Assembly (NCBI RefSeq): GCF_024662235.1
Contig: NZ_CP096276.1
Location: 6,014,001 to 6,078,000, forward strand
DNA: 64,000 nt
Reading direction: 5' to 3'
DNA from: Pimelobacter simplex
GTDB lineage: Bacteria; Actinomycetota; Actinomycetes; Propionibacteriales; Nocardioidaceae
The notes under the pieces are model-generated. The model saw only the letters and a program-made list of their open reading frames with translations, was not told where the DNA came from and made no database searches. The translations under genes were made by a program, and so were the position numbers. This document shows, in pieces, positions 1 to 12,582 of the stretch (positions within the stretch are counted from its first letter, which is position 1; every line of letters starts with the position of its first letter).

Positions 1-748
1 AGACGCCGGCGGCGAGCAGCCACGGCCGGAACAGGATCCGCGGGCCCCACCCGCTCAGCGCCACCCCGTCGTCCGTACGACGGGCGAGCCTGGCCAGTCG
101 TGCTCGGTGCCAGTCGCGGTCCGCGACGAGGCAGGACACCGCACAGAGCAGGAACAGCGCGAGGAAGATGTCGAGCAACGCCAGCCGCGACAGCACGAAG
201 TGCAGGCCGTCGAGCATGAGCAGCGTGCCGGCGACGCAGCCGAGCATGGTGGACCCGGTCATCCGGCGGACCAGGCGGCAGATCACCAGCACCATCAGCG
301 CGCCCGCGACGGCGGAGGCGATCCGCCAGCCGAACGGGTCCATGCCGAAGGCCTTCTCGCCGAGCGCGATCAGCCACTTGCCGACGTCCGGGTGCACCGC
401 GAGCGACGGGTCGCCGGTCCAGATCCCCTGGGTGTGCCCGGAGAGGATGTCGGCGTTGATGTCGGTCTTGGTGTTGCCGTCGGCGTCGGCGACGTAGGTC
501 TGGATGTAGCCGTTGTTGAGCAGCGACCACGCGTCCTTGGCGTAGTACGTCTCGTCGAAGGCGAACCGGTGCGGGTTGCCGAGCCCGACCACCCGCAGCG
601 CGAACGCCAGCAGGGTGAGCGCGATCGGGGCGAGCCAGCCGACGAGCTTCTCGCGGCGCCCGAGCCGGCGCAGCGGGTTCACCGCGCGTTCGACGGCCAG
701 CGGCACGCGCTGCCCGAGCGCGGTGCGGGAGAGGCCGGTCACGGTCAC
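1..748 (-). CDS. Protein O-mannosyltransferase (PMT, GT39), N-terminal part, runs off the left edge
   Basis: This is the first 249 codons of a polytopic membrane glycosyltransferase; the C-terminus lies outside the window. It would transfer mannose from polyprenyl-phosphate-mannose to secreted proteins at the cytoplasmic membrane. A first membrane helix is visible at about residues 38-55, followed by the loop motif [11 protein letters not shown] near residue 64, whose Asp-Glu pair is the conserved acidic site of the PMT family. More hydrophobic helices follow after residue 145. The start is taken as GTG at 748, with an in-frame GTG at 742 as alternative. It diverges from rsmI across only 40 bp, an arrangement common in Actinobacteria. 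Confidence 0.88.
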   Translation of the reverse strand, partial: MTVTGLSRTALGQRVPLAVERAVNPLRRLGRREKLVGWLAPIALTLLAFALRVVGLGNPHRFAFDETYYAKDAWSLLNNGYIQTYVADADGNTKTDINADILSGHTQGIWTGDPSLAVHPDVGKWLIALGEKAFGMDPFGWRIASAVAGALMVLVICRLVRRMTGSTMLGCVAGTLLMLDGLHFVLSRLALLDIFLALFLLCAVSCLVADRDWHRARLARLARRTDDGVALSGWGPRILFRPWLLAAGV

Positions 749-788
749 GATGCGGAAGCCTACGCAACCGGTCTGCAAGGATCGGGAC

Positions 789-1625
789 GTGAGTGGAGTC
801 CTGGTGCTGGCGGGCACGCCGATCGGTCAGGTGGGCGACGCCCCGCCCCGGCTCGCCGCCGAGCTCGCGGGCGCCGATGTGGTCGCTGCCGAGGACACCC
901 GCCGCCTGCGCCGCCTGGTCACCGACCTCGGCATCGAGCTCAGCGGGCGCGTGGTGTCGTACTTCGAGGGCAACGAGGCCGCGCGGACGCCGTCGCTCGT
1001 CGAGGCGCTGGTCGCCGGCGAGCGCGTGGTGCTGGTGACCGACGCGGGGATGCCGAGTGTCTCCGACCCGGGCTACCGCCTGGTCGCGGCGGCGGTCGAG
1101 GCCGGCGTACGGGTGACCGCGGTGCCCGGGCCGTCCGCCGTCCTCACGGCGCTGGCCGTGTCGGGACTGCCGGTCGACCGGTTCTGCTTCGAGGGCTTCC
1201 TGCCGCGCAAGGCGGGGGAGCGGTCCCGGCGGCTCGCGGACCTCGCCGGCGAGCAGCGCACGATGGTGTTCTTCGAGGCGCCGCACCGCACCGAGGCCGC
1301 GCTGGCCGCGATGCGCGACGCCTTCGGCCCCGACCGGGCCGCCGTCGTGTGCCGGGAGCTGACCAAGACCCACGAGGAGGTACGCCGCGACGGGCTCGCC
1401 GCGCTCGTCGACTGGGCGGCCGAGGGGATCCGCGGCGAGGTGACCATCGTCGTCACCGGCGCGACCCCCGGCACCGCCGTCGCCTCCGACCCGGACAGCC
1501 TGCGTGCGGCCGTGGCCGCGCTCGAGGAGTCCGGCATGCGGCGCAAGGAGGCGATCGCCGCGGTCGCCGTGCAGGCTGGACTCCCCAAGCGCGACGTCTA
1601 CCAGGTGGTGCACATCGATGGTTGA
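789..1625 (+). CDS. rsmI: 16S rRNA (cytidine1402-2'-O)-methyltransferase RsmI
   Basis: A 278-residue SAM-dependent tetrapyrrole-methylase-fold enzyme that 2'-O-methylates C1402 in the decoding centre of 16S rRNA. The N-terminal [11 protein letters not shown] segment and the [15 protein letters not shown] block near residue 85 are family signatures, and GPSAVLTAL follows. The length is normal for RsmI. The start is GTG at 789, because an upstream in-frame ATG at 576 would run through the divergent mannosyltransferase gene. The 3' end overlaps the next gene by 8 bp, so translational coupling is likely. Confidence 0.95.
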   Translation: MSGVLVLAGTPIGQVGDAPPRLAAELAGADVVAAEDTRRLRRLVTDLGIELSGRVVSYFEGNEAARTPSLVEALVAGERVVLVTDAGMPSVSDPGYRLVAAAVEAGVRVTAVPGPSAVLTALAVSGLPVDRFCFEGFLPRKAGERSRRLADLAGEQRTMVFFEAPHRTEAALAAMRDAFGPDRAAVVCRELTKTHEEVRRDGLAALVDWAAEGIRGEVTIVVTGATPGTAVASDPDSLRAAVAALEESGMRRKEAIAAVAVQAGLPKRDVYQVVHIDG

Positions 1626-2478
1626 GCTCACGACCCCGGCCCGGATCACGACCGTCCAGCGCGACGGCCTCGTGCTCGACGTCCTCGACGAGGGCCCGAT
1701 CGACGGTGAGGTCGTGGTGCTGCTCCACGGCTTCCCCGAGCGTGCCGACTGCTGGCGCCTGGTGGCGCCGATCCTCCGCGAGGCGGGCTACCGCACGCTC
1801 GCGATGGACCAGCGCGGCTACTCCCGAGGCGCCCGTCCGAAGCGGCGCCGCGACTACCGGATGACCGAGCTGCTCGGCGACGTCCGCGCGCTCGCCGAGC
1901 AGGCCGGCGGCCGGGTGCACGTCGTGGGCCACGACTGGGGAGCCATCCCCGCCTGGCTCATCGCGATGCACCACCCCGAGCTCGTCGCGAGCCTCACGGC
2001 CGTGTCGGTGCCGCACCCGCAGGCGTTCCTGACCTCGATGGTGCGCTCCACCCAGGGCCTGAAGTCCTGGTACATGCTGGCGTTCCAGGTGCCCTTCCTG
2101 CCCGAGCGGCTGGCCCGCACGCCCGGCGGCTTCCTCGACAAGCAGCTGCGGACCGCCGGCATGACCGCCGACGACATCGCCCGCTTCCGCGCGGAGATCG
2201 TCGACGACGGCGCGCTGACCACCGCGCTCCACTGGTACCGCGCGCTGCCGCTGGCCGACCCGCGGCTGACCCGGCGCAAGGTCACCGTGCCGACCACGAT
2301 GGTGTGGAGCGACGACGACATCGCGCTGGGTCGCTGGGGCGTCGAGCGCACCGCGGGCCTGGTGGACGCGCCGTACCGGTTCGTCGAGCTCAACGGGATC
2401 TCGCACTGGATCCCCACCCAGGCGCCCGAGGCGCTGGCCTCGGCGATCCTCGACCGCGTCCGCTCCACGGCGTCGTGA
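1618..2478 (+). CDS. Alpha/beta hydrolase of the epoxide hydrolase / haloalkane dehalogenase type
   Basis: A 286-residue soluble hydrolase. LLHGFPE supplies the oxyanion-hole region near residue 38. VVGHDWGA near residue 102 carries an aspartate rather than a serine as nucleophile, typical of epoxide hydrolases and haloalkane dehalogenases. A late His in GISHWIP fits the catalytic base. The natural substrate cannot be read from sequence. It overlaps rsmI by 8 bp and tatD by 4 bp (GTGA), so the three form one transcription unit. The start is ATG at 1618. Confidence 0.85.
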   Translation: MVELTTPARITTVQRDGLVLDVLDEGPIDGEVVVLLHGFPERADCWRLVAPILREAGYRTLAMDQRGYSRGARPKRRRDYRMTELLGDVRALAEQAGGRVHVVGHDWGAIPAWLIAMHHPELVASLTAVSVPHPQAFLTSMVRSTQGLKSWYMLAFQVPFLPERLARTPGGFLDKQLRTAGMTADDIARFRAEIVDDGALTTALHWYRALPLADPRLTRRKVTVPTTMVWSDDDIALGRWGVERTAGLVDAPYRFVELNGISHWIPTQAPEALASAILDRVRSTAS

Positions 2479-3323
2479 GCACCGACGAGCGTCCGCCCGT
2501 CCCGGAGCCGCTGCCGCACCCCGTCGTCGACAACCACTGCCACCTCGACATCGGCCGGGGCGATGCGCCCTGGGACGCGCGCGAGGCGATCGACGCCGCG
2601 GCCGCGGTCGGCGTACGCCGGATCGTGCAGATCGGCTGCGACCTGCCCGGCGCCCGCTGGGCGGTCGCCGCGGCCGAGGAGCACCCCGAGCTCGTCGCCG
2701 GGGTCGCGCTGCACCCCAACGAGGCGCCGCGGATCCTCGAGCACGACGGCCGTGCCGCCCTGGAGGCCGCGTGGGACGAGATCGAGCGGCTCGCCGGCGC
2801 CCACCCCAAGGTGCGCGCGGTGGGGGAGACCGGTCTCGACTCGTTCCGCACTGGGGACGACGGCCGCGCGGTGCAGGTGGAGTCGTTCCGCCGCCACGTC
2901 GACCTGGCCAAGCGGCTCGACAAGACGCTCGTCATCCACGACCGCGAGACCCACGACGAGGTCCTCGAGGTGCTCGACAGCGAGAGTGTGCCGGACCGCT
3001 GGGTGATGCACTGCTTCTCCGGCGACGCGGCGTTCGCGCGGGCCTGCCTGGACCGCGGTGCCTATCTCTCGTTCGCGGGGACGGTGACCTTCAAGAACGC
3101 GGCGCCGCTGCGCGAGGCGCTGCGGATCGTGCCGCGCGACCGGCTTCTCGTCGAGACCGACGCGCCCTACCTGACGCCGATGCCCTACCGCGGGCGCACC
3201 AATGCGTCGTACCTGGTGCCGGTGACGGTGCGCGCGATGGCGGCCGAGCGGGGCGAGGACCTGGGCGAGCTGTGCGGCGCGATCGACGCTGCGACCGAGG
3301 CTGCGTTCGGTGGTTCCTGGTAG
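2475..3323 (+). CDS. tatD: TatD-family metal-dependent deoxyribonuclease
   Basis: A 282-residue TIM-barrel metallohydrolase. NHCHLDIG near the N-terminus gives the first metal-binding histidines, GETGLDSF the bridging glutamate region, and LVIHDRETHDEV, HCFSGD and VETDAPYLTP the remaining metal ligands in family order. TatD proteins are 3'-5' exonucleases involved in DNA repair and degradation. The GTG start at 2475 overlaps the hydrolase stop by 4 bp. tatD directly upstream of rpfB and rsmA is a conserved actinobacterial order. Confidence 0.93.
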   Translation: MSTDERPPVPEPLPHPVVDNHCHLDIGRGDAPWDAREAIDAAAAVGVRRIVQIGCDLPGARWAVAAAEEHPELVAGVALHPNEAPRILEHDGRAALEAAWDEIERLAGAHPKVRAVGETGLDSFRTGDDGRAVQVESFRRHVDLAKRLDKTLVIHDRETHDEVLEVLDSESVPDRWVMHCFSGDAAFARACLDRGAYLSFAGTVTFKNAAPLREALRIVPRDRLLVETDAPYLTPMPYRGRTNASYLVPVTVRAMAAERGEDLGELCGAIDAATEAAFGGSW

Positions 3324-3436
3324 TTCCTGGGAATTCCGGGGGCTGTGACAGGTGTGACGGATGGGGCGTTCTCGGCGTGACTCCGCTCACCGCGACCCGC
3401 CGGAAGACCCCTCGCCAAGTTGCAATCCGCCCCTGA

Positions 3437-4714
<1,278 letters not shown>

Positions 4715-4715
4715 C

Positions 4716-4839
4716 GAAGGGGCGCGTTCCGGCGCGCGAAGTCGCGCGTTCCGGCGTACGAAGGAGCACGTTCCGGCGGTCGAAGGTGCACCCTCGACCG
4801 CCGGAACGTGTCACTTCGGCCGCCGGAACGTGCTCCTTC
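4716..4839. repeat. 22-bp repeat array: three direct copies followed by two inverted copies
   Basis: Three tandem 22-bp units start at 4716, 4738 and 4760, each of the form GAAGnnGCrCGTTCCGGCG plus 3 variable bases. After a 14-base turn that begins like a fourth unit (4782-4795), two units follow in the opposite orientation (4796-4817 and 4818-4839). The centre can fold into a long hairpin, so the array could also end rpfB transcription. It fills the gap between rpfB and rsmA. Confidence 0.85.
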
Positions 4840-4863
4840 GGCGGGGATCACTAGGCTGGGCGC

Positions 4864-5742
4864 ATGGCTGACACCTCCGCACCGCGGCTGCTGGGCCCGG
4901 CGGAGGTTCGGGAGCTGGCGGCACGCCTCGACCTGCGCCCGACCAAGCAGCGCGGGCAGAACTTCGTGATCGACGCCAACACCGTGCGCCGCATCGTCCG
5001 GGAGTCCGGGGTGGGTGAGGGCGAGGTGGTGCTCGAGGTCGGTCCGGGGCTCGGTTCGCTGACCCTCGCGCTGCTCGAGGTGGGGGCCGAGGTGACCGCG
5101 GTCGAGGTCGATCCGCTGCTCGCCGGGGAGCTGCCGACGACCATCCAGGCCTACGCGCCAGCCCAGGCCGAGCGGTTCCGGGTGGTCCTCGCGGACGCGC
5201 TGTCGGTCACCGACATCCCCGGCCCGCCGCCGCAGGCGCTCGTCGCGAACCTGCCCTACAACGTCTCGGTGCCGGTGCTGCTGCACCTGATGGCCCTGCT
5301 CCCGTCGCTGAAGCACGGCCTGGTCATGGTCCAGGCCGAGGTCGCGGACCGGCTGGCCGCGCCCCCCGGCTCCAAGACGTACGGCGTCCCGTCCGCCAAG
5401 GCCGCCTGGTACGCCGACGTACGCCGGGCCGGCTCGATCGGCCGCAACGTCTTCTGGCCCGCCCCCAACGTCGACTCCGGCCTGGTCGCGTGGACCCACC
5501 GCGAGCCGCCGACCGACCAGGTCTCCCGCGAGACCGTGTTCGCCGTCATCGACGCCGCCTTCGCCCACCGCCGCAAGGCGCTGCGCGGCGCGCTGCGCGA
5601 CCTCGCCGGGAGTACCGACGCAGCCGAGGCCGCGCTGCGGGCCGCCGGCATCGACCCCCTCACCCGCGGCGAGGCTCTCGGGATCGACCAGTTCGTGGCG
5701 ATCGCGGTCGCCCTGCAGCAGACCCCGGAGGCCGCTCGATGA
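4864..5742 (+). CDS. rsmA: 16S rRNA (adenine1518/1519-N6)-dimethyltransferase RsmA (KsgA)
   Basis: A 292-residue SAM-dependent methyltransferase that dimethylates two adjacent adenines in the 3' hairpin of 16S r[13 protein letters not shown] is the N-terminal family signature. [10 protein letters not shown] is SAM motif I, and [11 protein letters not shown] contains the NLPYN catalytic motif. The length matches the family. The ATG at 4864 directly follows the repeat array. The stop overlaps the ispE ATG by 4 bp. Confidence 0.96.
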   Translation: MADTSAPRLLGPAEVRELAARLDLRPTKQRGQNFVIDANTVRRIVRESGVGEGEVVLEVGPGLGSLTLALLEVGAEVTAVEVDPLLAGELPTTIQAYAPAQAERFRVVLADALSVTDIPGPPPQALVANLPYNVSVPVLLHLMALLPSLKHGLVMVQAEVADRLAAPPGSKTYGVPSAKAAWYADVRRAGSIGRNVFWPAPNVDSGLVAWTHREPPTDQVSRETVFAVIDAAFAHRRKALRGALRDLAGSTDAAEAALRAAGIDPLTRGEALGIDQFVAIAVALQQTPEAAR

Positions 5743-6630
5743 CCCAGGACGCCGTGACCGTGCGTGCTCCCGCCAAGATCAACCTGCACCTCGGTGTCGG
5801 CAGTCCTCGTCCCGACGGGCTGCACCCCCTGGCGACCGTCTACCAGGCCGTCGGCCTCTACGACGACGTCTCGGTCACCGACGCCGCGACGTGGTCGGTC
5901 GAGCTGGCCGAGCCGGTCGCCGGCGTACCCCTCGACGACGACAACATCGCCATCCGCGCGGGCCGGGCGCTCGCCGCGCACCACGGCATCGACCGCGCGG
6001 CCGCGATCACCATCGCCAAGGGGATCCCGGTCATGGGCGGCATGGCCGGCGGCTCGGCCGACGCCGCCGCGACGCTCCTCGCGCTCGACCGGCTCTGGGA
6101 CCTGCAGACCTCCGACGACGACCTGCTCCGCATCGCGGGCACCCTCGGCTCCGACGTGCCGTTCGCGCTCGTCGGCGGTACGGCGCTCGGGACCGGCCAC
6201 GGCCAGCTCGTCACGCCCGTCGAGGACACCAGCTCGGTGTGGTGGGTCGTCGTCCTCTCCGACGAGGGACTCTCCACGCCCGCGGTCTACCGCCACTTCG
6301 ACGAGCTCTCGCCCGACGCCCCGGCCGACCCCCCGGTCCCCGAGGCGCTGATCGAGGCCCTCGCCGGCGGGTACGCCGACGAGATCGGCGATCTCCTCGC
6401 CAACGACCTCTGGCCCGCCGCGCGCGACCTGCGCCCCGACCTCGTGGACGTCGAGGTGGCCCTGCGCAGCCTCAGCCCGGACGGCGTCCTCCTCTCCGGT
6501 TCCGGCCCCACCCTCCTGATGCTCCACGAGGGCGTCGAGGAGGCGCGGGCCGCGGCCGCCGACCTCACTGAGCGCGGCTACCGGTGCACCCTCGCCCCGG
6601 GACCCGTCGCCGGTGCCCACGTGGTGACCT

Positions 6631-6638
<8 letters not shown>
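5739..6638 (+). CDS. ispE: 4-(cytidine-5'-diphospho)-2-C-methyl-D-erythritol kinase IspE
   Basis: A 299-residue GHMP kinase of the non-mevalonate isoprenoid pathway. It phosphorylates CDP-methylerythritol at the 2-hydroxyl using [15 protein letters not shown] at the N-terminus and the Gly/Ser-rich ATP loop [17 protein letters not shown] near residue 95 are diagnostic, and LSGSGPTLL is the C-terminal GHMP motif 3. The ATG at 5739 overlaps the rsmA stop. The 3' end overlaps the ABC-F gene by 8 bp, giving a tightly coupled operon. Confidence 0.96.
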
Positions 6639-8450
<1,812 letters not shown>

Positions 8451-8454
<4 letters not shown>

Positions 8455-9356
8455 TCGTCGAACGTGGCGAGCACCGCGCGGTGGTCGCTGGACCCGGCCT
8501 TGGCGACCCGGGTCTCGAGGACGGTCAGGCCGCGCTCGAAGATGTGGTCGATCCGCACCAGCGGGAACCGGGCGGGCCAGGTGAACCCGAACGACAGCCC
8601 GGTCGAGCGCGGCTCGGACAGGTTCCGGCGGACGCCCTTGAGCGCCGGGTCCGTCGTCGCCGCGTTGAAGTCGCCCATCGCGACCAGGCGCGGGGAGTCG
8701 TCGGCGTCGATGAGGTCGGCCAGGTTGCTGAGCATGGAGTCGCGCCCGGCCTGCTGGCCCGGACGGACCGAGGCGGCGTGGACGACATAGACCCGGACCC
8801 TGCCGCCGGGGGCGGCGACGTCCGCGCGCAGGGCGCGCTTCCAGGACAGCCCGAGGGTGAGGCCCTCGGTGTTGCTGAGGGGGTAGACGCTCCAGAGGCC
8901 GACCGTGCCGGCGGTGTAGGTGTAGGGGTGCGACGTCGCCAGGGCCTCGGCCGCCTCGGCGCGGGCGGAGGCGTCCATCTCGGTGAGGGCGATGACGTCG
9001 CTGTCGAGTCCGGCGAGGGTGCGGGCCGACTCGGCGGAGGTGCCTGATCGAGCCTCGACGTTCTGGCTCGCGAAGGTGACCGGGGTGCCGTCGGCGTCCG
9101 GCGGCGAGGACAGGACGGCCGGCAGCACGGGCGCGAGCGCGACCGCCCAGAGGACGAGCGCGACCGGCGCGGCCAGCGACGACCAGGACCGGCGCAGGAG
9201 CGCGAGCAGGACCAGGGGGACCAGCAGGAAGCCGGCCCAGGGGAGCGTCGCCGCGCCGATCGTGCCGGCCACGCCGGGGATCTGGGCGAGCACGACGACC
9301 GCCGCGATCACGACGGACAGCAGCACGATCCCCAGGTCGCTGCGCAGGCGCGGCAC
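8451..9356 (-). CDS. Membrane-anchored endonuclease/exonuclease/phosphatase family protein
   Basis: A 301-residue protein whose first 85 residues hold three hydrophobic helices. An EEP-fold catalytic domain follows. Motifs in order are SQNVEA, TEMDAS, AMGDFNAA, RIDHIF and SSDHRAV, which supply the metal-binding Asn/Glu and the catalytic Asp/His set. The catalytic domain probably faces outward. Similar Nocardioides-type proteins are annotated only by fold, so the substrate is unknown. The GTG start at 9356 lies 4 bp after the marR stop, so the two are probably co-transcribed. Confidence 0.85.
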
Positions 9357-9360
9357 GACG

Positions 9361-9855
9361 TCAGCCCGCGAAGGGCAGCAGCAGCCGCCGCAGCAGGCCC
9401 GCGAGCTCGGCCTGGTCGTCCGCGGACAGGCCGGTGAGGAGCTCGCGCTCCGCGTCGAGGAGGGCCGCGAACGCGCCGTCGACGGCGTCCTTGCCCTCGG
9501 GGGTGAGCCGGACGAGGACGCCGCGGCGGTCGGAGGGGTCCGGATGGCGCTCGACCAGGCCGCGGGTGGTCAGCCGGTCGACCCGGTTGGTCATCGTCCC
9601 GCTGGTCACCAGCGTCTCGCGCAGCAGCCGCCCCGGCGAGAGCTCGTACGGCGACCCGGCGCGGCGCAGGGCGGCGAGCACGTCGAACTCCCAGGGCTCG
9701 ATGTCGTGGGTGGTGAACGCGTGCCGGCGCGCCTTGTCGACGTGGTGGGAGACCCGCGCGATCCGGCTGAAGACGGCGACCGGTGCCAGATCGAGGTCGC
9801 TGCGCTCGCGCGCCCACGCCTCGATCAGGGAGTCGACCTCGTCCCGCTCCGCCAT
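9361..9855 (-). CDS. MarR-family transcriptional regulator
   Basis: A 164-residue winged-helix regulator. The DNA-binding region lies at about residues 50-115: FDVLAALRRAG, the recognition helix LVTSGTMTNRVDRL, then the wing VERHPDPSDRRGVLVRLTPEG. Long N- and C-terminal helices fit the MarR dimer. It diverges from an alpha/beta hydrolase operon across 65 bp that hold a clear palindrome at 9883-9898. It probably represses both directions until a small ligand binds. The ATG at 9855 is the first in frame. Confidence 0.93.
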   Translation of the reverse strand: MAERDEVDSLIEAWARERSDLDLAPVAVFSRIARVSHHVDKARRHAFTTHDIEPWEFDVLAALRRAGSPYELSPGRLLRETLVTSGTMTNRVDRLTTRGLVERHPDPSDRRGVLVRLTPEGKDAVDGAFAALLDAERELLTGLSADDQAELAGLLRRLLLPFAG

Positions 9856-9882
9856 GACCGCAGTGTAGCGGGTGGGTCGAGA

Positions 9883-9898
9883 ATCTTGATGTCAAGAT
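9883..9898. promoter_or_regulatory. MarR-type operator palindrome
   Basis: A perfect inverted repeat with 7-bp arms, ATCTTGA (9883-9889) and TCAAGAT (9892-9898), separated by TG. This size and the TTGA/TCAA core are typical of MarR-family operators. It lies 28 bp upstream of marR and 23 bp upstream of the divergent hydrolase, so one bound dimer could block both promoters. Confidence 0.8.
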
Positions 9899-9920
9899 AA
9901 ATCGGACGTACGCTCGCCCC

Positions 9921-10832
9921 ATGACCGAGCACCGCACCGCCCTCGAACCGGTCACCCTGGCCAGCCTGACCTGGGGCGACCCCGATGACGTACGACGGCC
10001 GCTGGCCCTGCTCCTGCACGGCTTCCCGGACACCGCCCACACCTGGCGCCACCTCGCCCCCGCGCTCGCCGAGGCGGGCTACCGCGTGGTCGCGCCGTTC
10101 ACCCGCGGCTATGCGCCCAGCGACCTCCCGGCCGACGGCAGCTACCACGTGCCGGCCCTCATGGACGACGCGCTCGGCCTGCACCGCGCGCTCGGCGGCG
10201 ACGACCGCGCGGTGCTGGTCGGTCACGACTGGGGCGCGATCACCGCCAACGGCATCGCCGCGTCCGAGGCGAACCCGTTCGGCGCCGTCGTGGCGCTGTC
10301 GGTCCCGCCGATCGCCGCGATGAACCCGCGCCGCGACGACGCGATCCACTGGCTGCGGATCCTGCCGCGACAGGCCGCGCTGAGCTGGTACACGCTCTTC
10401 AACCAGCTCCCGCGCCTGCCCGAGCGCGCGTTCGACCGCCTCGTCGCGCACCTGTGGCGGCGGTGGTCGCCCGGCTACGACGCGACCACCGACCTGGCGC
10501 ACCTCGCCGCCGCGCTGCCCGACGACGCCCGCAAGGCAGCGGCGCTCGGCTACTACCGCGCGCAGCCCCGCCTCCGGCGGCTGCCCGCGCGCTACCGACC
10601 GCTGGCCCGCGACTGGGTCGGCCCGCCGCGCGTACCGCTGCTCTACCTCCACGGCGCCGACGACGGCTGCCTCGACGCCCGCTGGGCGGCCCGCATCGGC
10701 GACCGGCTCCCCGCGAGCAGCCGGGTCGCAGTGGTCGACGACGCCGGGCACTTCCTCCAGCTCGAACGGCCCGCCGCGGTGAACGCCCTCGTGCTGGAGT
10801 TCGTCGCCGAGCGAGCGGAGGTCGCCCGATGA
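9921..10832 (+). CDS. Alpha/beta hydrolase (epoxide-hydrolase type)
   Basis: A 303-residue hydrolase. LLLHGFPDTAHTW gives the oxyanion region, [10 protein letters not shown] near residue 96 the Asp nucleophile elbow, and DDAGHFLQLERP near residue 280 the catalytic His. It is the first gene of a three-gene operon with a methyltransferase and a VOC protein, facing a MarR repressor. This suggests an inducible detoxification or catabolic step. The substrate is unknown. ATG at 9921; the stop overlaps the next start by 4 bp (ATGA). Confidence 0.87.
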   Translation: MTEHRTALEPVTLASLTWGDPDDVRRPLALLLHGFPDTAHTWRHLAPALAEAGYRVVAPFTRGYAPSDLPADGSYHVPALMDDALGLHRALGGDDRAVLVGHDWGAITANGIAASEANPFGAVVALSVPPIAAMNPRRDDAIHWLRILPRQAALSWYTLFNQLPRLPERAFDRLVAHLWRRWSPGYDATTDLAHLAAALPDDARKAAALGYYRAQPRLRRLPARYRPLARDWVGPPRVPLLYLHGADDGCLDARWAARIGDRLPASSRVAVVDDAGHFLQLERPAAVNALVLEFVAERAEVAR

Positions 10833-11626
10833 GCGCCGCCACCGGTCCCGTGTGGGATCCGCAGCGCTACCTCGCCTATGCCGGCGAACGGGGCCGGCCG
10901 TTCGTCGATCTCGTCGGTCGCGTGGACGCGCTCGACCCTCGGGTCGTGGTCGATCTCGGTTGTGGTCCTGGCAACCTCACCTCCCTCCTCGCTGATCGCT
11001 GGCCGGCCGCTGCGATCACCGGCATCGATTCCAGTGCCGCCATGGTGCGCGCAGCCTCCGACACAAAGGCCGCCGAGCGGATCACGTTCGTCCAGGGCGA
11101 CGTGCGCGACTGGCTGGCGAGCGCGCCGGAGGGCGGCGTCGACGTCCTCGTGTCCAACGCGATGCTCCAGTGGGTGCCCGGCCACCTCGACCTGCTGCCG
11201 GGCCTGGTGCGCGCGGTCGCGCCGGGCGGCTGGCTGGCCTTCCAGGTGCCCGGCAACTTCGGCGAGCCGAGCCACACGCTGCGCGACGAGCTCGCCGGCG
11301 AGGAGCCGTACGCCGCCCACCTGCACGGCGTCGCGGTCCCGAGCTCGCACGACCCGGCGACGTACCTGCGGGCGCTGCAGGACCTCGGCTGCGAGGTCGA
11401 CGCGTGGGAGACGACGTACCTCCACGTGCTGCACGGCCCGGACCCGGTCTTCACCTGGGTCTCCGGGACGGGCGCGCGCCCGACGCTCCAGGCGCTGCCC
11501 GACGACCTGCGCCCGGGCTTCGAGGACGAGCTCAAGCGGCGCCTGCGGGCGGCGTACGCCGACGACGGGCGCGGTGTGGTGCTGCCGTTCCGGCGGATCT
11601 TCGTCGTGGCGCGGAGGCCGCGATGA
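10829..11626 (+). CDS. Class I SAM methyltransferase, trans-aconitate 2-methyltransferase type
   Basis: A 265-residue protein matching the Tam family. VWDPQRYLAYAGERGRPF at the start, VVDLGCGPGNLT as SAM motif I near residue 35, ITGIDSSAAM as motif II, and VSNAMLQWVPGH as the post-II motif are all present. E. coli Tam methylates trans-aconitate, a spontaneous aconitase by-product. That activity is a family inference here. The gene sits between a hydrolase and a VOC protein with 4-bp overlaps on both sides, in the MarR-linked operon. Confidence 0.87.
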   Translation: MSAATGPVWDPQRYLAYAGERGRPFVDLVGRVDALDPRVVVDLGCGPGNLTSLLADRWPAAAITGIDSSAAMVRAASDTKAAERITFVQGDVRDWLASAPEGGVDVLVSNAMLQWVPGHLDLLPGLVRAVAPGGWLAFQVPGNFGEPSHTLRDELAGEEPYAAHLHGVAVPSSHDPATYLRALQDLGCEVDAWETTYLHVLHGPDPVFTWVSGTGARPTLQALPDDLRPGFEDELKRRLRAAYADDGRGVVLPFRRIFVVARRPR

Positions 11627-12021
11627 GGCTGCACCACGTCCAGGTCGCGTGCCCGCGCGGGGGAGAGGACGAGGCTCGCCGCTTCTACGGCACGGGTCTG
11701 GGCCTGGTCGAGGTGCCCAAGCCGGACGCGCTCGCCGGACGCGGCGGCTGCTGGTTCCGTGCGTACGACGACCGGGGCGCGGTCACGGCCGAGCTCCACA
11801 TCGGCGTCGAGGAGCCCTTCGCGCCCGCCCGCAAGGCGCACCCGGCGCTGCTCCTCGACGCGGTCGCGGCGCTCGACGAGGCGGGCGCCCGGTTGGCCGG
11901 GCTCGGCTTCGCGGTCGACTGGACCGAGCGGCACACCTTCGCGGGCCACGAGCGCTGCCACGCCTTCGACGGAGCGGGCAACCGGGTCGAGCTGCTGGCC
12001 CCGGCTGCTGGTCCCGCCTAG
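11623..12021 (+). CDS. VOC-family (glyoxalase/bleomycin-resistance fold) protein
   Basis: A 132-residue single vicinal-oxygen-chelate domain. HHVQVACPRGGEDEARRFY opens the first beta-alpha-beta unit with a metal-ligand histidine. AELHIGVEEPF supplies another His, and the C-terminal HAFDGAGNRVELLAP carries the closing glutamate. VOC proteins act as isomerases, dioxygenases or antibiotic-binding proteins, and no specific role can be read here. It is the last gene of the MarR-linked operon and overlaps the methyltransferase by 4 bp. Confidence 0.85.
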   Translation: MRLHHVQVACPRGGEDEARRFYGTGLGLVEVPKPDALAGRGGCWFRAYDDRGAVTAELHIGVEEPFAPARKAHPALLLDAVAALDEAGARLAGLGFAVDWTERHTFAGHERCHAFDGAGNRVELLAPAAGPA

Positions 12022-12077
12022 CGGCGTAGCCGGGATCACCTTGCCGGGCATTGTTACCGACGAGTAGCCTCGGGTCC

Positions 12078-12557
12078 ATGACCCAGGTCCACAGCCTCTG
12101 GAAGACCACCACGAGCCTGCCCGTCGTCGGCGGCACCCTCGGCAAGCGGGTGTTCTCGTTCGCGTTCAGCCAGAAGGCGCCGTACTTCGCCACGATCCAC
12201 CCGCGGGTGACCGAGCTGCGGCCCAACTACGCCGAGGTCGTCATCCCCAAGCGCCGCCGGGTGCAGAACCACATCGGCACGGTGCACGCGATCGCGCTGT
12301 GCAACGGCCTCGAGATGGCGATGGGTGCGCTCGCGGAGGCGACGATCCCGCGCGACAAGCGGTGGATCCCCAAGGGGATGGAGGTCGCCTACACCGCCAA
12401 GGCGACGAGCGACATCACCTGCACGGCCGAGACCGACCAGGAGCAGTGGGACACCGCCGAGGGCGACCTGCCGGTCCGGGTCAAGGGCGTGCGCGACGAC
12501 GGCACGGTCGTCATCGAGGGCGTCATCAACCTGTGGGTGACCAGCAAGAAGAAGTGA
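12078..12557 (+). CDS. DUF4442 hotdog-fold protein (thioesterase-like)
   Basis: A 159-residue protein resembling DUF4442, a hotdog-fold family related to PaaI thioesterases. The segment NHIGTVHAIALCNGLEMAMG holds the conserved Asn/His and helix of the hotdog core. The flanking PKGMEVAYTAKATSDITC and VIEGVINLWVT strands fit the rest of the fold. The substrate is unknown. The ATG at 12078 is chosen; an upstream in-frame codon at 12051 would add nine residues. It converges with the large secreted hydrolase across a homopolymer-rich gap. Confidence 0.82.
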   Translation: MTQVHSLWKTTTSLPVVGGTLGKRVFSFAFSQKAPYFATIHPRVTELRPNYAEVVIPKRRRVQNHIGTVHAIALCNGLEMAMGALAEATIPRDKRWIPKGMEVAYTAKATSDITCTAETDQEQWDTAEGDLPVRVKGVRDDGTVVIEGVINLWVTSKKK

Positions 12558-12582
12558 CCGCGAGGGCAGAACGACGAGACGG

